The notes under the pieces: model-generated
Databases searched by the model: none
What the model was told of the DNA's origin: nothing
Seen by the model: the letters and a program-made list of their open reading frames with translations, nothing else
In this document: piece after piece, positions 42,501 through 49,590 of the stretch
How the letters are laid out: each line of letters opens with the position of its first letter
How positions within the stretch are numbered: the first letter of the stretch is position 1
Made by a program: the position numbers and the translations under genes
Origin: Aeromonas sp. FDAARGOS 1405
GTDB taxonomy: Bacteria > Pseudomonadota > Gammaproteobacteria > Enterobacterales > Aeromonadaceae
Direction: 5' to 3'
Assembly (NCBI RefSeq): GCF_019048265.1
Contig: NZ_CP077311.1
Coordinates: 4,349,001-4,413,000 of the forward strand
Length of the DNA stretch: 64,000 nt

Positions 42501-42742
42501 GCAGGGGTGGTGACGAGAGAGGCCACTTCAGCCGGGCTGGCTCCCGGGAAGGGAATATAGACATCGGCGAAGGTGACATCGATCTGCGGCTCCTCCTCCT
42601 TGGGGGTCACCAGCACAGCAAACAGACCGAGCAGCAACCCCACCAGCGCCAGCAACGGGGTGATGGCCGAGCCCTGAAACAGCGCAGCCAGCCGACCGGC
42701 AGGCCCCAGCCTCTCCTTGTTGCCGTTCTGCTCGCTACTCAT
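39578..42742 (-). CDS. RND efflux pump inner-membrane protein (AcrB superfamily)
   Basis: A 1054-residue proton-driven pump with 12 membrane helices in the usual 1 + 5 + 1 + 5 plan and two large periplasmic loops. The N-terminal [37 protein letters not shown] is typical of the branch with a PxEEPQ-like motif, distant from AcrB itself. The TM4 region [25 protein letters not shown] holds the proton-relay Asp pair, and [22 protein letters not shown] is the late conserved helix. ATG at 42742 overlaps the adaptor stop by 8 bp. It is followed 27 bp later by the ABC adaptor, so both exporters share a transcript. Substrate unknown. Confidence 0.93.
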   Translation of the reverse strand: [1054 protein letters not shown]

Positions 42743-43772
42743 GGGCCACCTCCTGCTGCTGCGCCCAGGCATCGGGAGCCAGCTTGTCACCGGCTTGCAG
42801 CCCGGCCAGGATCTCGCACTGCCCTTCAAAGCAATGGCCGACCCGCACCGGCGTCAGGGCCCAGCCAGCGGGCTGTTGCAGATAGACGCCGTTGAACTCC
42901 CCTTGCCGCAGCAGGGCGCGATCCGGCACCTGCAACACCTGACGTTCACCCTGTTTGAGCTGCACCTTGAGCCACATGCCGGGCAATACCCCGGCGGTTT
43001 GCGGCGGCAAGTCGAGGCGCAACCTGAAGGCGTGGCTCTGGCTGTCGGCATAGTTGAAGCGGGTCAATTTGACCGGGGTAACAGACTTGCCATCGGGCAG
43101 CAGCACCTGCACATCCGCAGGCTCACGAGCCAGCGTCAGGGCGGATTGGGGTAACTCCACCTCCACCCGCAAGGTGTCGAGAGAGAAGCCGGAGAGCAGC
43201 GGGGTACCGGGGGCGACAGTCTCCCCCAACTCCACCAGCCGTTTGGTCACAACTCCGGCGTAGGGAGCCAGAATGCGGGTATAACCGTAGGCCTCGCGGG
43301 CCTGAGTGAGAGCTGCATCGGCAGCATTGACCTCGGCGCGGGCGGCGCGATCCGTCGCCTGGGCATTGTCGAGCTGGGCGCGGGTGATCACCCCCTTGGC
43401 AATCAGCGCCTGAAAGCGGGCGAGCTGGCGCTCGGCTTCCACTTGCTGAGCCTGCGCCCGCGCCAGCCGCGCCTCGGCCCCCGTGACGGCGGCAAACTGC
43501 TCCTTGCCGCTGATCTCCAGCAGCGGCTGCCCCGCCTGCACCTGATCGTTCACATCCACCAGCATGCGGGAGACCCGGCCGCTGGTCTGGGCTGCCACCG
43601 TCCCCTGATTGATGGCACTGACGGTGCCATCCAGGGTGAGCCAGTCGGTCACCTGACGAGGGGCAAGGGTCAGGGCTGCATCGCCATTCACCTCGGCAGA
43701 CCATGTTATCGGAGAGACAAGAGCGGAGGTCACGGCCAGCATGGTGGCCCCCAGCAAGCGGATCTGTTCCAT
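42735..43772 (-). CDS. RND periplasmic adaptor (membrane fusion) protein
   Basis: A 345-residue adaptor with a signal sequence (LLGATMLAVTSALVSPITWSA). It has split lipoyl halves (TVAAQTSGRVSRMLVDVNDQVQAGQPLLEI and ILAPYAGVVTKRLVELGETVAPGTPLL) around a short alpha hairpin, and a C-terminal barrel (MWLKVQLKQGERQVLQVPDRALL). The ATG at 43772 has GGAGG 6 nt upstream. It is the first gene of the six-gene export operon and overlaps the pump gene by 8 bp. No lipobox is seen, so it is probably soluble or anchored by an uncleaved helix. Confidence 0.9.
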   Translation of the reverse strand: MEQIRLLGATMLAVTSALVSPITWSAEVNGDAALTLAPRQVTDWLTLDGTVSAINQGTVAAQTSGRVSRMLVDVNDQVQAGQPLLEISGKEQFAAVTGAEARLARAQAQQVEAERQLARFQALIAKGVITRAQLDNAQATDRAARAEVNAADAALTQAREAYGYTRILAPYAGVVTKRLVELGETVAPGTPLLSGFSLDTLRVEVELPQSALTLAREPADVQVLLPDGKSVTPVKLTRFNYADSQSHAFRLRLDLPPQTAGVLPGMWLKVQLKQGERQVLQVPDRALLRQGEFNGVYLQQPAGWALTPVRVGHCFEGQCEILAGLQAGDKLAPDAWAQQQEVAHE

Positions 43773-43808
43773 GATATTCCTCCTTCCCCGACACCAGGGG
43801 CAATACAT

Positions 43809-44255
43809 TCAGGCAGAGCGGGGGTGGCAGCGCTTATCCCGCACCTTCACCCAAACCCGATCAACAAGCAAAATCCCGACCACCATGGCCACTATAAACA
43901 ACAGTATCATGGGCTGGCCGCTGGAAATGAGACTCAAGGCGGGCCCCGGACAGATGCCCACCAATCCCCAGCCGATACCGAACAGCGCAGCACCACCGAC
44001 CAGATTGCGTTCCAGCTTTGGGGCAGGTACTGCCGCGATGGGCTCACCCAGCACGCTCTGGCGACGGGGTTTCACCAGCAGAAAGTAACCCGGCATAAAG
44101 ACCAGCAGAGCCCCTCCCATCACGAAGGCGAGGCTGGGATCCCAGGCGCCAGCCAGATCGAGAAAACCGGTGACCCGAGCGGGATCCACCATGCCGGAGA
44201 TGGCCATCCCCAGCCCGAACAGCAGGCCCGCGAACAAACTTGTCAGCAATTTCAT
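43809..44255 (-). CDS. YeeE/YedE-type sulfur transport membrane protein (second half)
   Basis: A 148-residue membrane protein with about four helices. LLFGLGMAISGMVDPARVTGFLDLAGAWDPSLAFVMGG is the signature of the smaller subunit of the split YeeE/YedE (Sulf_transp) family. A cysteine lies in GWGLVGICPGPA, matching the conserved GLxGxCPGPAL motif. It follows the partner gene by 13 bp; the pair probably forms one thiosulfate/sulfur-compound permease. The RND operon begins 36 bp further on, so it may be read through. Confidence 0.85.
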   Translation of the reverse strand: MKLLTSLFAGLLFGLGMAISGMVDPARVTGFLDLAGAWDPSLAFVMGGALLVFMPGYFLLVKPRRQSVLGEPIAAVPAPKLERNLVGGAALFGIGWGLVGICPGPALSLISSGQPMILLFIVAMVVGILLVDRVWVKVRDKRCHPRSA

Positions 44256-44268
44256 GGCAATCAGCCTC

Positions 44269-44682
44269 TTACAACAGATGATGAGTGACGAAGACGGTGA
44301 TAAAGCCTGCCGCCATAAAGGTCAGGGTAGCGACAATGGATCGCAGGGAGAGCCGCCCCATGCCGCAGATGCCGTGGCCACTGGTGCAGCCATTGCCAAG
44401 ACGGGTGCCGATGCCGACCAGCAGACCGGCCAGCAACACTACCGGCCAACCGGGCAAGGTGGTGAATGCAGGCATGGTGGCCCAGCCCAGGGTCAGCGCC
44501 AACCAGGCGCCCGCCCCCAGCCCCAGCAGAAACAGCACCCGCCACGGCGCACGGTGTTGCAGCGCACCGGCCAGAATGCCGCTGATCCCGGCAACCCGGC
44601 CGTTGAACAACATCAGGATCAGGGCCGACAGCCCCGCCAGCATGCCGCCGCCCAAAGAGAGCAGCCATTGGCTTTCCATCAT
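44269..44682 (-). CDS. YeeE/YedE-type sulfur transport membrane protein (first half)
   Basis: A 137-residue membrane protein with about four helices. The signature [20 protein letters not shown] holds the two conserved cysteines thought to handle thiosulfate sulfur in YeeE. The frame opens with TTG ATG ATG. I take the ATG at 44682 because it overlaps the ArsR-gene stop as TGATG and has AAGGA about 7 nt upstream. It is the second gene of the arsR-yedE-yedE operon. Confidence 0.88.
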   Translation of the reverse strand: MMESQWLLSLGGGMLAGLSALILMLFNGRVAGISGILAGALQHRAPWRVLFLLGLGAGAWLALTLGWATMPAFTTLPGWPVVLLAGLLVGIGTRLGNGCTSGHGICGMGRLSLRSIVATLTFMAAGFITVFVTHHLL

Positions 44683-44996
44683 CAAGATTCCTTATTTTCC
44701 GAGTGACAAAAATGGGTTTGCAGCGCTCCCAGCACATCGGCGGCCGCCTCGCTCACCAGCGAGTAGTAGATCTGCTGGGAGACCTTGCGCGAACGGATAA
44801 GGCCGTAGCGCTTCAATACCGACAGTTGCTGGGAGAAGGCCGACTGGCCCAGCTGGCTGTGGGCCAGCAATTCCCCGACTCCCTTCTCCCCCTCCACCAG
44901 TTGGCAGAGCACCAGCAGGCGTTCAGGGTGAGCCAACGCCTTGAGCAGGGAGGCGGCGGCTGTCGCATGTCTGTTCATCTCGTCGAATTGGCTCAT
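44682..44996 (-). CDS. ArsR-family repressor with two cysteines (BigR/SqrR-like)
   Basis: A 104-residue winged-helix repressor ([25 protein letters not shown], then [31 protein letters not shown]). Cys31 in the LCQLVEGE segment and Cys97 in the C-terminal helix (THFCHSE) match the pair that senses persulfide in SqrR/BigR/YgaV-type proteins. The alpha-3N metal ligands of metal-sensing ArsR members are absent. It is co-transcribed with the two sulfur-permease genes and divergent from a DUF2892 gene; two likely operators lie in between. Sensing of reactive sulfur is inferred from the cysteines and the context. Confidence 0.85.
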   Translation of the reverse strand: MSQFDEMNRHATAAASLLKALAHPERLLVLCQLVEGEKGVGELLAHSQLGQSAFSQQLSVLKRYGLIRSRKVSQQIYYSLVSEAAADVLGALQTHFCHSENKES

Positions 44997-45002
44997 AGAA
45001 GT

Positions 45003-45064
45003 AAATTAGCAATTGCTGATATTTGTTCTATTGTATAAAACAACACTAAATTAGCAATATCTAA
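45003..45064. promoter_or_regulatory. Two ArsR/BigR-type operators in the divergent promoter
   Basis: TTAGCAATTGCTGA (45006-45019) is a palindrome with one mismatch pair. TTAGCAATATCTAA (45051-45064) has TTAG/CTAA arms. Both contain the 11-mer AAATTAGCAAT, spaced 45 bp. They flank an AT-rich core with TATAAA, so one regulator could control both directions. The sites are seen in the sequence; binding by the adjacent repressor is inferred. Confidence 0.65.
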
Positions 45065-45084
45065 AATACATGGGGAGAAAGACC

Positions 45085-45270
45085 ATGACAGTAGATAACG
45101 GAGTCAGAATCGTCGCGGGTTGTATGTTGCTGCTCTCGCTGATCCTTACCACCTGGGTGCATCCGGGCTCTGTCTGGCTAAGCGTCTTTGTCGGGGTCAA
45201 CCTGATCCAGAGTGCGTTCACTGGGTTCTGCCCGGCAGCCCTGATCCTGAAGCGCTTGGGGCTGAAGTAA
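45085..45270 (+). CDS. DUF2892 (YgaP-like) small membrane protein
   Basis: A 61-residue protein with two helices (IVAGCMLLLSLILTTWV and WLSVFVGVNLIQSAFTGFCPA). VGVNLIQSAFTGFCPAALILKRLGL is the hallmark of the DUF2892 domain found alone or fused to rhodanese in YgaP. The Cys-Pro at the end of the second helix is conserved. GGGGAG lies about 8 nt before the ATG at 45085. It is divergent from the ArsR gene with shared operators, so it is probably induced with the YeeE/YedE pair and takes part in sulfur or persulfide handling. Confidence 0.87.
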   Translation: MTVDNGVRIVAGCMLLLSLILTTWVHPGSVWLSVFVGVNLIQSAFTGFCPAALILKRLGLK

Positions 45271-45403
45271 CAGGTCGCGCAAGACAGGGGAACTCCTGCT
45301 ATCGGGCATAGGTTCTGCTAGCGGGGCGTCATCGCGCAGCGATGGCTATCGTCGCTCCGTGATGCTTATGGAGATAACCAGTCGGCACCATTATTGACAA
45401 ACT

Positions 45404-45434
45404 TGTATCTAAATGTTGCTGAAAGGGCGATAAG
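45404..45434 (+). promoter_or_regulatory. PhoP-box-like direct repeat and -10 (mgtC locus)
   Basis: TGTATC TAAA TGTTGC (45404-45419) is the counterpart of TGTTTC TAAA TGTTTC at the mgtE locus, with TCTAAATGTT identical in both. GATAAG (45429-45434) can serve as -10 about 10 bp further on. The repeats are 10 bp apart, whereas classical PhoP boxes are 11 apart, so the regulator assignment is tentative. Confidence 0.45.
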
Positions 45435-45484
45435 GCTTTACCTCACCGCTCTGGATGAGTACCATTTTGCCGTTCTTAACACAG

Positions 45485-45607
45485 CGGAGACCATCAGTGG
45501 GCAACTCATCAAGTGACAGTTGTAGACCGACCCTCATCGTCGGTACCAAGGTTGCGAGCTAGCCGCAGGTCTTCTTCTGCCGCAACTCGCAGCCCTGCGA
45601 GAAGCGG
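45485..45607 (+). ncRNA. Putative structured Mg-locus leader element, copy A (mgtC locus)
   Basis: This is the first of two paralogous RNA elements. It starts with the block CGGAGACCATCAGTGGGCAA, then C/T-TCATCA and TGACAG. Next is hairpin ACCGAC/GTCGGT (45526-45531 with 45539-45544). A larger stem-loop follows: TGCGAG/CTCGCA outside (45553-45558 with 45586-45591) and GCAG/CTGC inside (45565-45568 with 45577-45580). It ends in the box TGCGAGAAGCGG (45596-45607). A third hairpin-like palindrome lies at 45637-45652. It sits 105 bp before the small ACT-like gene. Copy B at 54146 keeps the layout with changed but still pairing stems. The magnesium link comes only from the downstream genes. Confidence 0.7.
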
Positions 45608-45711
45608 AAATCCACTCCCCTCTTCTCTTTATTTCACACTTGACGTCAGGTGATCTGGCTTTGCCATGACACCTTGCCTGCATAGTTTCTGCTTCCCACA
45701 AGGAGGCTGCT

Positions 45712-46086
45712 ATGCGTTTTATTTCAACTCTGTCCGTATCCAACCGGACTTATCCCCTGCTGAGCAAGCTGGGGCGCGGCATGTTGCCACGCTGGCTGGG
45801 CGGCAAACCGCGCCAGCACCACTACCGGCTGCAGATCCGCTGCGAGGATCGTGCAGATATGGAACAGGTGCTGGATATGGTGAACCACACCCTGCAACCG
45901 GCCGGGCTACAACCGATGCAATCGATGAAACCGGGTCGCAGCGGCGGGCGTGAGCTGGTACTCAATGTGCACTGCTCTCCACCCCAACGCCGCTATCTGG
46001 TGCAGTTTGTCCATCAGGTCGGGGTAGCACATCCGGTACGCTGGGAGCTGCATCCGCGCATCGACACGGCTCCCGAGCTCAACTGA
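45712..46086 (+). CDS. Small stand-alone protein resembling the MgtC C-terminal (ACT-like) domain
   Basis: A 124-residue soluble protein. After a basic N terminus (LSKLGRGMLPRWLGGKPRQHH) the rest reads as a beta-alpha-beta fold: YRLQIRCEDRADMEQVLDMVNHTL, then GRELVLNVHC, then VHQVGVAHPVRWELHP. The layout is like the ACT-type tail of MgtC proteins. It lies 230 bp before the mgtC gene and behind leader copy A, so a role as a regulatory partner of MgtC is attractive but inferred. The start at 45712 has AGGAGG 6 nt upstream. There is no membrane segment, although the N-terminal region could sit at the membrane. Confidence 0.75.
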   Translation: MRFISTLSVSNRTYPLLSKLGRGMLPRWLGGKPRQHHYRLQIRCEDRADMEQVLDMVNHTLQPAGLQPMQSMKPGRSGGRELVLNVHCSPPQRRYLVQFVHQVGVAHPVRWELHPRIDTAPELN

Positions 46087-46117
46087 CGCACATCCTGCTG
46101 CACTAACAACCGTTCAA

Positions 46118-46219
46118 GGGGCCAGTCACGCTGGCCCCGCTTGTTGCGTCCTCTCCGAGCGTCAGGGCATCTGATGATGCCCGCGCCCCGGAAGCCAAAC
46201 CCGGGACGCTGCGTTTTTT
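46118..46219 (+). terminator. Hairpin series ending in an intrinsic terminator before mgtC
   Basis: Three hairpins fill the gap. GGGGCCAG/CTGGCCCC lies at 46118-46138 and GGGCATC/GATGCCC at 46165-46182. The third, GCGCCCCGG/CCGGGACGC (46183-46191 with 46201-46209, one C-A mismatch), is followed by TGCG and T6 (46214-46219). The last looks like a working terminator, placed between two genes that should be co-expressed. It is thus either the end of a short transcript or an attenuator controlling read-through into mgtC. Confidence 0.65.
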
Positions 46220-46316
46220 CCTGCTGGTCATCCGCTCAATCCCACTCTGATCCATCCGCCATCAGGCGTTTCATCATGGATTGTGCCAAGCCAGCCTTCA
46301 TAAGAAGGAGTACGCC

Positions 46317-47045
46317 ATGAAGATGTGGCAACAACTAGACATGATCTCCCTGCTCGACACTCTGGCCAGCCTGCTGCTCGCCTTTGTGCTCGGCAGTCTG
46401 GTCGGGCTGGAGCGCCAGTACCGCCAACGTACCGCGGGCCTTCGCACCAACGTGCTGGTCGCCGTGGGGGCAGCCCTGTTCGTCAGCTTGGCCCAGCGAA
46501 TCTATGACCTGCACGGCGGCAACTACAACGTGGTCCATGTGGTGGCCTATATTGTCTCCGGCATCGGATTTCTCGGCGCCGGTGTCATCATGCGCGAGTC
46601 AGGCAATATCCGCGGCATCAACACCGCCGCCACCCTCTGGGGCGTGGCAGCAGTCGGCGCCGCCTGTGGCGCAGGGCTCGCCATGGAAGCAATCCTGGGC
46701 GCGTTATTCGTGCTGGCCGCCAACACCCTGCTGCGACCACTGGTCAACCAGATCAACCGTCGCCCGGTAGACAATCTGGATACTGAAGTCACCTACAAGG
46801 TGACTGCCCTGACCCCCCGTGAGCATCAAAAGGAGGTGCTGCACTGGCTCGAAGAGATGCTGGAGCAGGCCAACTATCCCATGAGCGAGCTCGACATCGA
46901 GCCATTTGGCGAGAGGGATCTGGAGATCTCGGCAGTGCTGCTGGCTACCTCCATCGATGGTGACGAGCTCGACGCCCTGATGGTGAAACTCGGCATTCAT
47001 CCCCATATCAAGCAGATATTCTGGCGCGCCAGCACCACGGATTGA
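46317..47045 (+). CDS. mgtC: MgtC/SapB family membrane protein
   Basis: A 242-residue protein. The N-terminal MgtC domain (about 1-150) has four to five helices with LGSLVGLERQYRQRTAGLRTNVLVAVGAALFV and IVSGIGFLGAGVIMRESGNIRGINTAATLWGVAAVGAACGAG, the strongly conserved family core. An ACT-like C-terminal domain (about 155-235) follows. In Salmonella MgtC acts on F-type ATP synthase and Mg2+/phosphate homeostasis rather than as a transporter. AGAAGGAG lies about 8 nt before the ATG at 46317. A 14-codon frame (46276-46320) overlaps the start by ATGA but has a poor ribosome site. Confidence 0.92.
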   Translation: MKMWQQLDMISLLDTLASLLLAFVLGSLVGLERQYRQRTAGLRTNVLVAVGAALFVSLAQRIYDLHGGNYNVVHVVAYIVSGIGFLGAGVIMRESGNIRGINTAATLWGVAAVGAACGAGLAMEAILGALFVLAANTLLRPLVNQINRRPVDNLDTEVTYKVTALTPREHQKEVLHWLEEMLEQANYPMSELDIEPFGERDLEISAVLLATSIDGDELDALMVKLGIHPHIKQIFWRASTTD

Positions 47046-47084
47046 GTTGTCGGTCAGAGGAATGGCTCCATCAACCAACGGCAA

Positions 47085-47112
47085 AAAGCCCCGCCAGCAA
47101 TGGCGGGGCTTT
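47085..47112. terminator. Bidirectional terminator between mgtC and scrR
   Basis: AAAGCCCCGCCA (47085-47096) pairs with TGGCGGGGCTTT (47101-47112) around GCAA. An A tract lies on the left (AAAAA) and TTTCTC on the right. Confidence 0.9.
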
Positions 47113-47136
47113 CTCATATGGATGAGCGAAGAGTGG

Positions 47137-48147
47137 CTAGCGACGACTGCGCCAGCGCACCTTGGGGGCGATCACCTGGGCAGTCTGCGCAGGGGGATTA
47201 CCCGCAATCAGTTGCTGCATCAGCTCGAAAGCGGCGTGGGCCAGCGCCGGACAATCCTGCGCAACCGAGTCGATGCGCATAGGAATGCAGTCGAGCAGGT
47301 CGTGATCATCGAAGGTACACAGCCGCATGCCCGTCTCCATCAGCCCCGCCTCGTTGAGGTAGCGCAGTACCCCTTCCAGCAGGGTAAAGGAGGCGGTAAA
47401 GAGCCCCCTGGGAGGCGCTCCCAGCTCGGCCACCAGCTCAGCCATCAGCTGATAACCGGAGCTCGGCTGGTAGTCGCGATGGCGCACCCGGGCGGCATCG
47501 GCTTCAAAACCGGCGCGATGGAGCCCCAGCTCATAGCCCGCCAGCCGGTGACGGCTGGGGGAGAGATCCAGCAGGCCACCGAAGTAGTAGATCTCCTCTC
47601 CGCACTCGCTGGTCATGTCCTGCACCAGCTCGGCGGTCGCCTTGCAGGCATCGGAGATAACCATGGGCAGGCGCGACTCGCCAATATGGCGGTCGAGCTG
47701 CACCACCGGCAGGCGGTCGTGGATGCGGGCATAGATGTCATCGCTGTGGCCGCTGGAGGCAACTATCAGCCCATCCACCTGACGGCTGATGAGGTTGTCC
47801 ACCACCCGCTGCTCGAGGGCGGGATCATCTTCGGAGCAGGCGATCAGCAACTGGATGCCCGCCTCCCGGCAGTGGGCCTCAAGGGCGCGGGCGATGCGGG
47901 CAAAACCGAAGTTGGTGAGATCGGGGATCACCAACCCCCAGGTGTAGCTGCGGGTCTCGCGCAGGGAGCGGGCATGAAAGCTCGGCAGGTAGTGACACTC
48001 CTCCGCCACCGCCTGAATGCGCTTGCGGGTATCGTCGGCAATCCGGTACTCCGCACTCTTCCCGTTGAGCACCAGACTGGCGGTCGCCTTGGACACCCCC
48101 GCCAGTTCGGCGATCTGGGCAATCGTGATCCGTTTCTTCTTCTCCAC
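47137..48147 (-). CDS. scrR: Sucrose operon repressor ScrR (LacI family)
   Basis: A 336-residue LacI/GalR regulator. The N-terminal helix-turn-helix and hinge (ITIAQIAELAGVSKATASLVLNGKSAEYRIADDTRKRIQ) precede a periplasmic-binding-type sugar domain (about 60-330). It closes the scrK-scrA-scrB-scrR gene run, 27 bp after scrB. The start is GTG at 48147, with GGAGG about 4 nt upstream; no ATG fits. It presumably binds the three AAACCGTTT/AAACCAATTT-type operators before scrK and scrY and is released by fructose or fructose-1-phosphate, as in enteric ScrR. Confidence 0.9.
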   Translation of the reverse strand: MEKKKRITIAQIAELAGVSKATASLVLNGKSAEYRIADDTRKRIQAVAEECHYLPSFHARSLRETRSYTWGLVIPDLTNFGFARIARALEAHCREAGIQLLIACSEDDPALEQRVVDNLISRQVDGLIVASSGHSDDIYARIHDRLPVVQLDRHIGESRLPMVISDACKATAELVQDMTSECGEEIYYFGGLLDLSPSRHRLAGYELGLHRAGFEADAARVRHRDYQPSSGYQLMAELVAELGAPPRGLFTASFTLLEGVLRYLNEAGLMETGMRLCTFDDHDLLDCIPMRIDSVAQDCPALAHAAFELMQQLIAGNPPAQTAQVIAPKVRWRSRR

Positions 48148-48174
48148 CTGGCCTCCCGGCTGACTAGAACCGGG

Positions 48175-49590
48175 CTATTGTACTAGGCACGCCGACAGCG
48201 GCCAGTGATTGAGGCAAATTTTGCTGCCATCATCGCCGTTACCTGATGAAAGTTGCGGCTTTTCTCCGGGGAAGTAGCGCGCCGACAGGCTGTGTCGCCC
48301 CTCATCGATGAAGCACTCCAGACTGGAGCGATCACACAGGATGGTGATCCGCCCGCCAGCCCATGGGCTGCTGCGGGTCTCCCACGCCCCGCTCTGCCAG
48401 TTCTGGCGCCGCAAGGTGATGCGCCCCGGCTGCCACACCAGCTCGGCCACGACACCGAACCAGAGGCTCCCCTCACCGCAGAGCTCCAGATCGAGCCAGG
48501 CCGAGTCGATGGCCAGCCCCGGAAACTCGCCGAGCGTCCCCTCGAAGCGGGTCAACTCTCCCTTCAATGCCGCAAGCTCCGCCACCGGCCGCTGGCAGAG
48601 CCACTCATCCTGCCAGAACAGCTCCCGCGGGCAGCTCATCTGGTGGATCCAGCCGTAAGTGACAGTGGGCTGGCTCATCTCGTTCTCCTCCGGCAACCCC
48701 AGCCAGCCGAACAAGAGGCGGCGCCCCTGACTGTCTCGGGTAGTTTGCGGCGCATAGAACTCGAAGCCCCGATCCAGCTCGTGGAAAGCCCCGTGCTCGA
48801 AGCGCTCGCCGTCAAAATCGCCCGCCAGCCAGCCGCACTGGTAGAGGTTGCGATAATCCTCGCCTGCTGGGGCAATCCCCTGCGGGCAGCTGATCAGCAC
48901 ATGGCACTCACCTAGCGGGAAGAGATCAGGGCACTCCCACATATAGCCAAACTCGCCCAGCCCCCCGCGCCCGCTACCGGCGATGGGGCCCACCCGCTGC
49001 CAGCTTTGCAGGGTCTCGCCGCGATAGAGCAGCACTTCCCCCTTGTCATCCAGAGTGCGAGCCCCCAGTACCATCAGCCACTGCTGGCCGTCGTGCCACA
49101 CCTTGGGGTCGCGCACATGGCCGCTGTAGCCTTCGGGCAGATCCAGAACGGGCCCCAGCTTCTCGAAGCCCCCCTCACCGTCGGCGCGGGCCAGACACTG
49201 ATAGGCGGTGCGGCTGCCATCCGGGTATTTGACGTTGCCGGTATAGATGAGGGTCAGACGCCCCTGCTCGTCGCTCACCGCCGAGCCCGAATAGCAGCCG
49301 TGGCTCTCATAGGCTTCGGTGGGCAACAGCGCCACCGGCTCGTGCTGCCAATGCAGCAGATCGGTGGAGGTGACATGCCCCCACCCCTTGTTGCAGTGTT
49401 CACAGCCAAGCGGATTCCACTGGTAGAAGAGGTGGTAGCGCCCGTCGTGCTCGATAAAGCCGTTGGGATCGTTGAGCAGCCCCACCGGGGCTGCCAGATG
49501 CCAGCGGGGCCGATGGGGATCGGCCGCCGCCTTGAGCTGTCCGGCCAGCAGCGACCGGACAATCTGGTTGAGAAGATCGCTTTCCTTCAT
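48175..49590 (-). CDS. scrB: Sucrose-6-phosphate hydrolase (GH32)
   Basis: A 471-residue cytoplasmic invertase cleaving sucrose-6-phosphate to glucose-6-phosphate and fructose. The GH32 nucleophile motif is LLNDPNGF, followed by FYQWNP, GCYSGSAV, RDPKVW (transition-state Asp) and the acid/base Glu in WECPDLFPL. A C-terminal beta-sandwich is present. ATG at 49590 shares its A with the scrA stop (TGATG); a GTG one codon earlier is the alternative. It works with ScrA (import) and ScrK (fructose phosphorylation). Confidence 0.96.
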   Translation of the reverse strand: MKESDLLNQIVRSLLAGQLKAAADPHRPRWHLAAPVGLLNDPNGFIEHDGRYHLFYQWNPLGCEHCNKGWGHVTSTDLLHWQHEPVALLPTEAYESHGCYSGSAVSDEQGRLTLIYTGNVKYPDGSRTAYQCLARADGEGGFEKLGPVLDLPEGYSGHVRDPKVWHDGQQWLMVLGARTLDDKGEVLLYRGETLQSWQRVGPIAGSGRGGLGEFGYMWECPDLFPLGECHVLISCPQGIAPAGEDYRNLYQCGWLAGDFDGERFEHGAFHELDRGFEFYAPQTTRDSQGRRLLFGWLGLPEENEMSQPTVTYGWIHQMSCPRELFWQDEWLCQRPVAELAALKGELTRFEGTLGEFPGLAIDSAWLDLELCGEGSLWFGVVAELVWQPGRITLRRQNWQSGAWETRSSPWAGGRITILCDRSSLECFIDEGRHSLSARYFPGEKPQLSSGNGDDGSKICLNHWPLSACLVQ

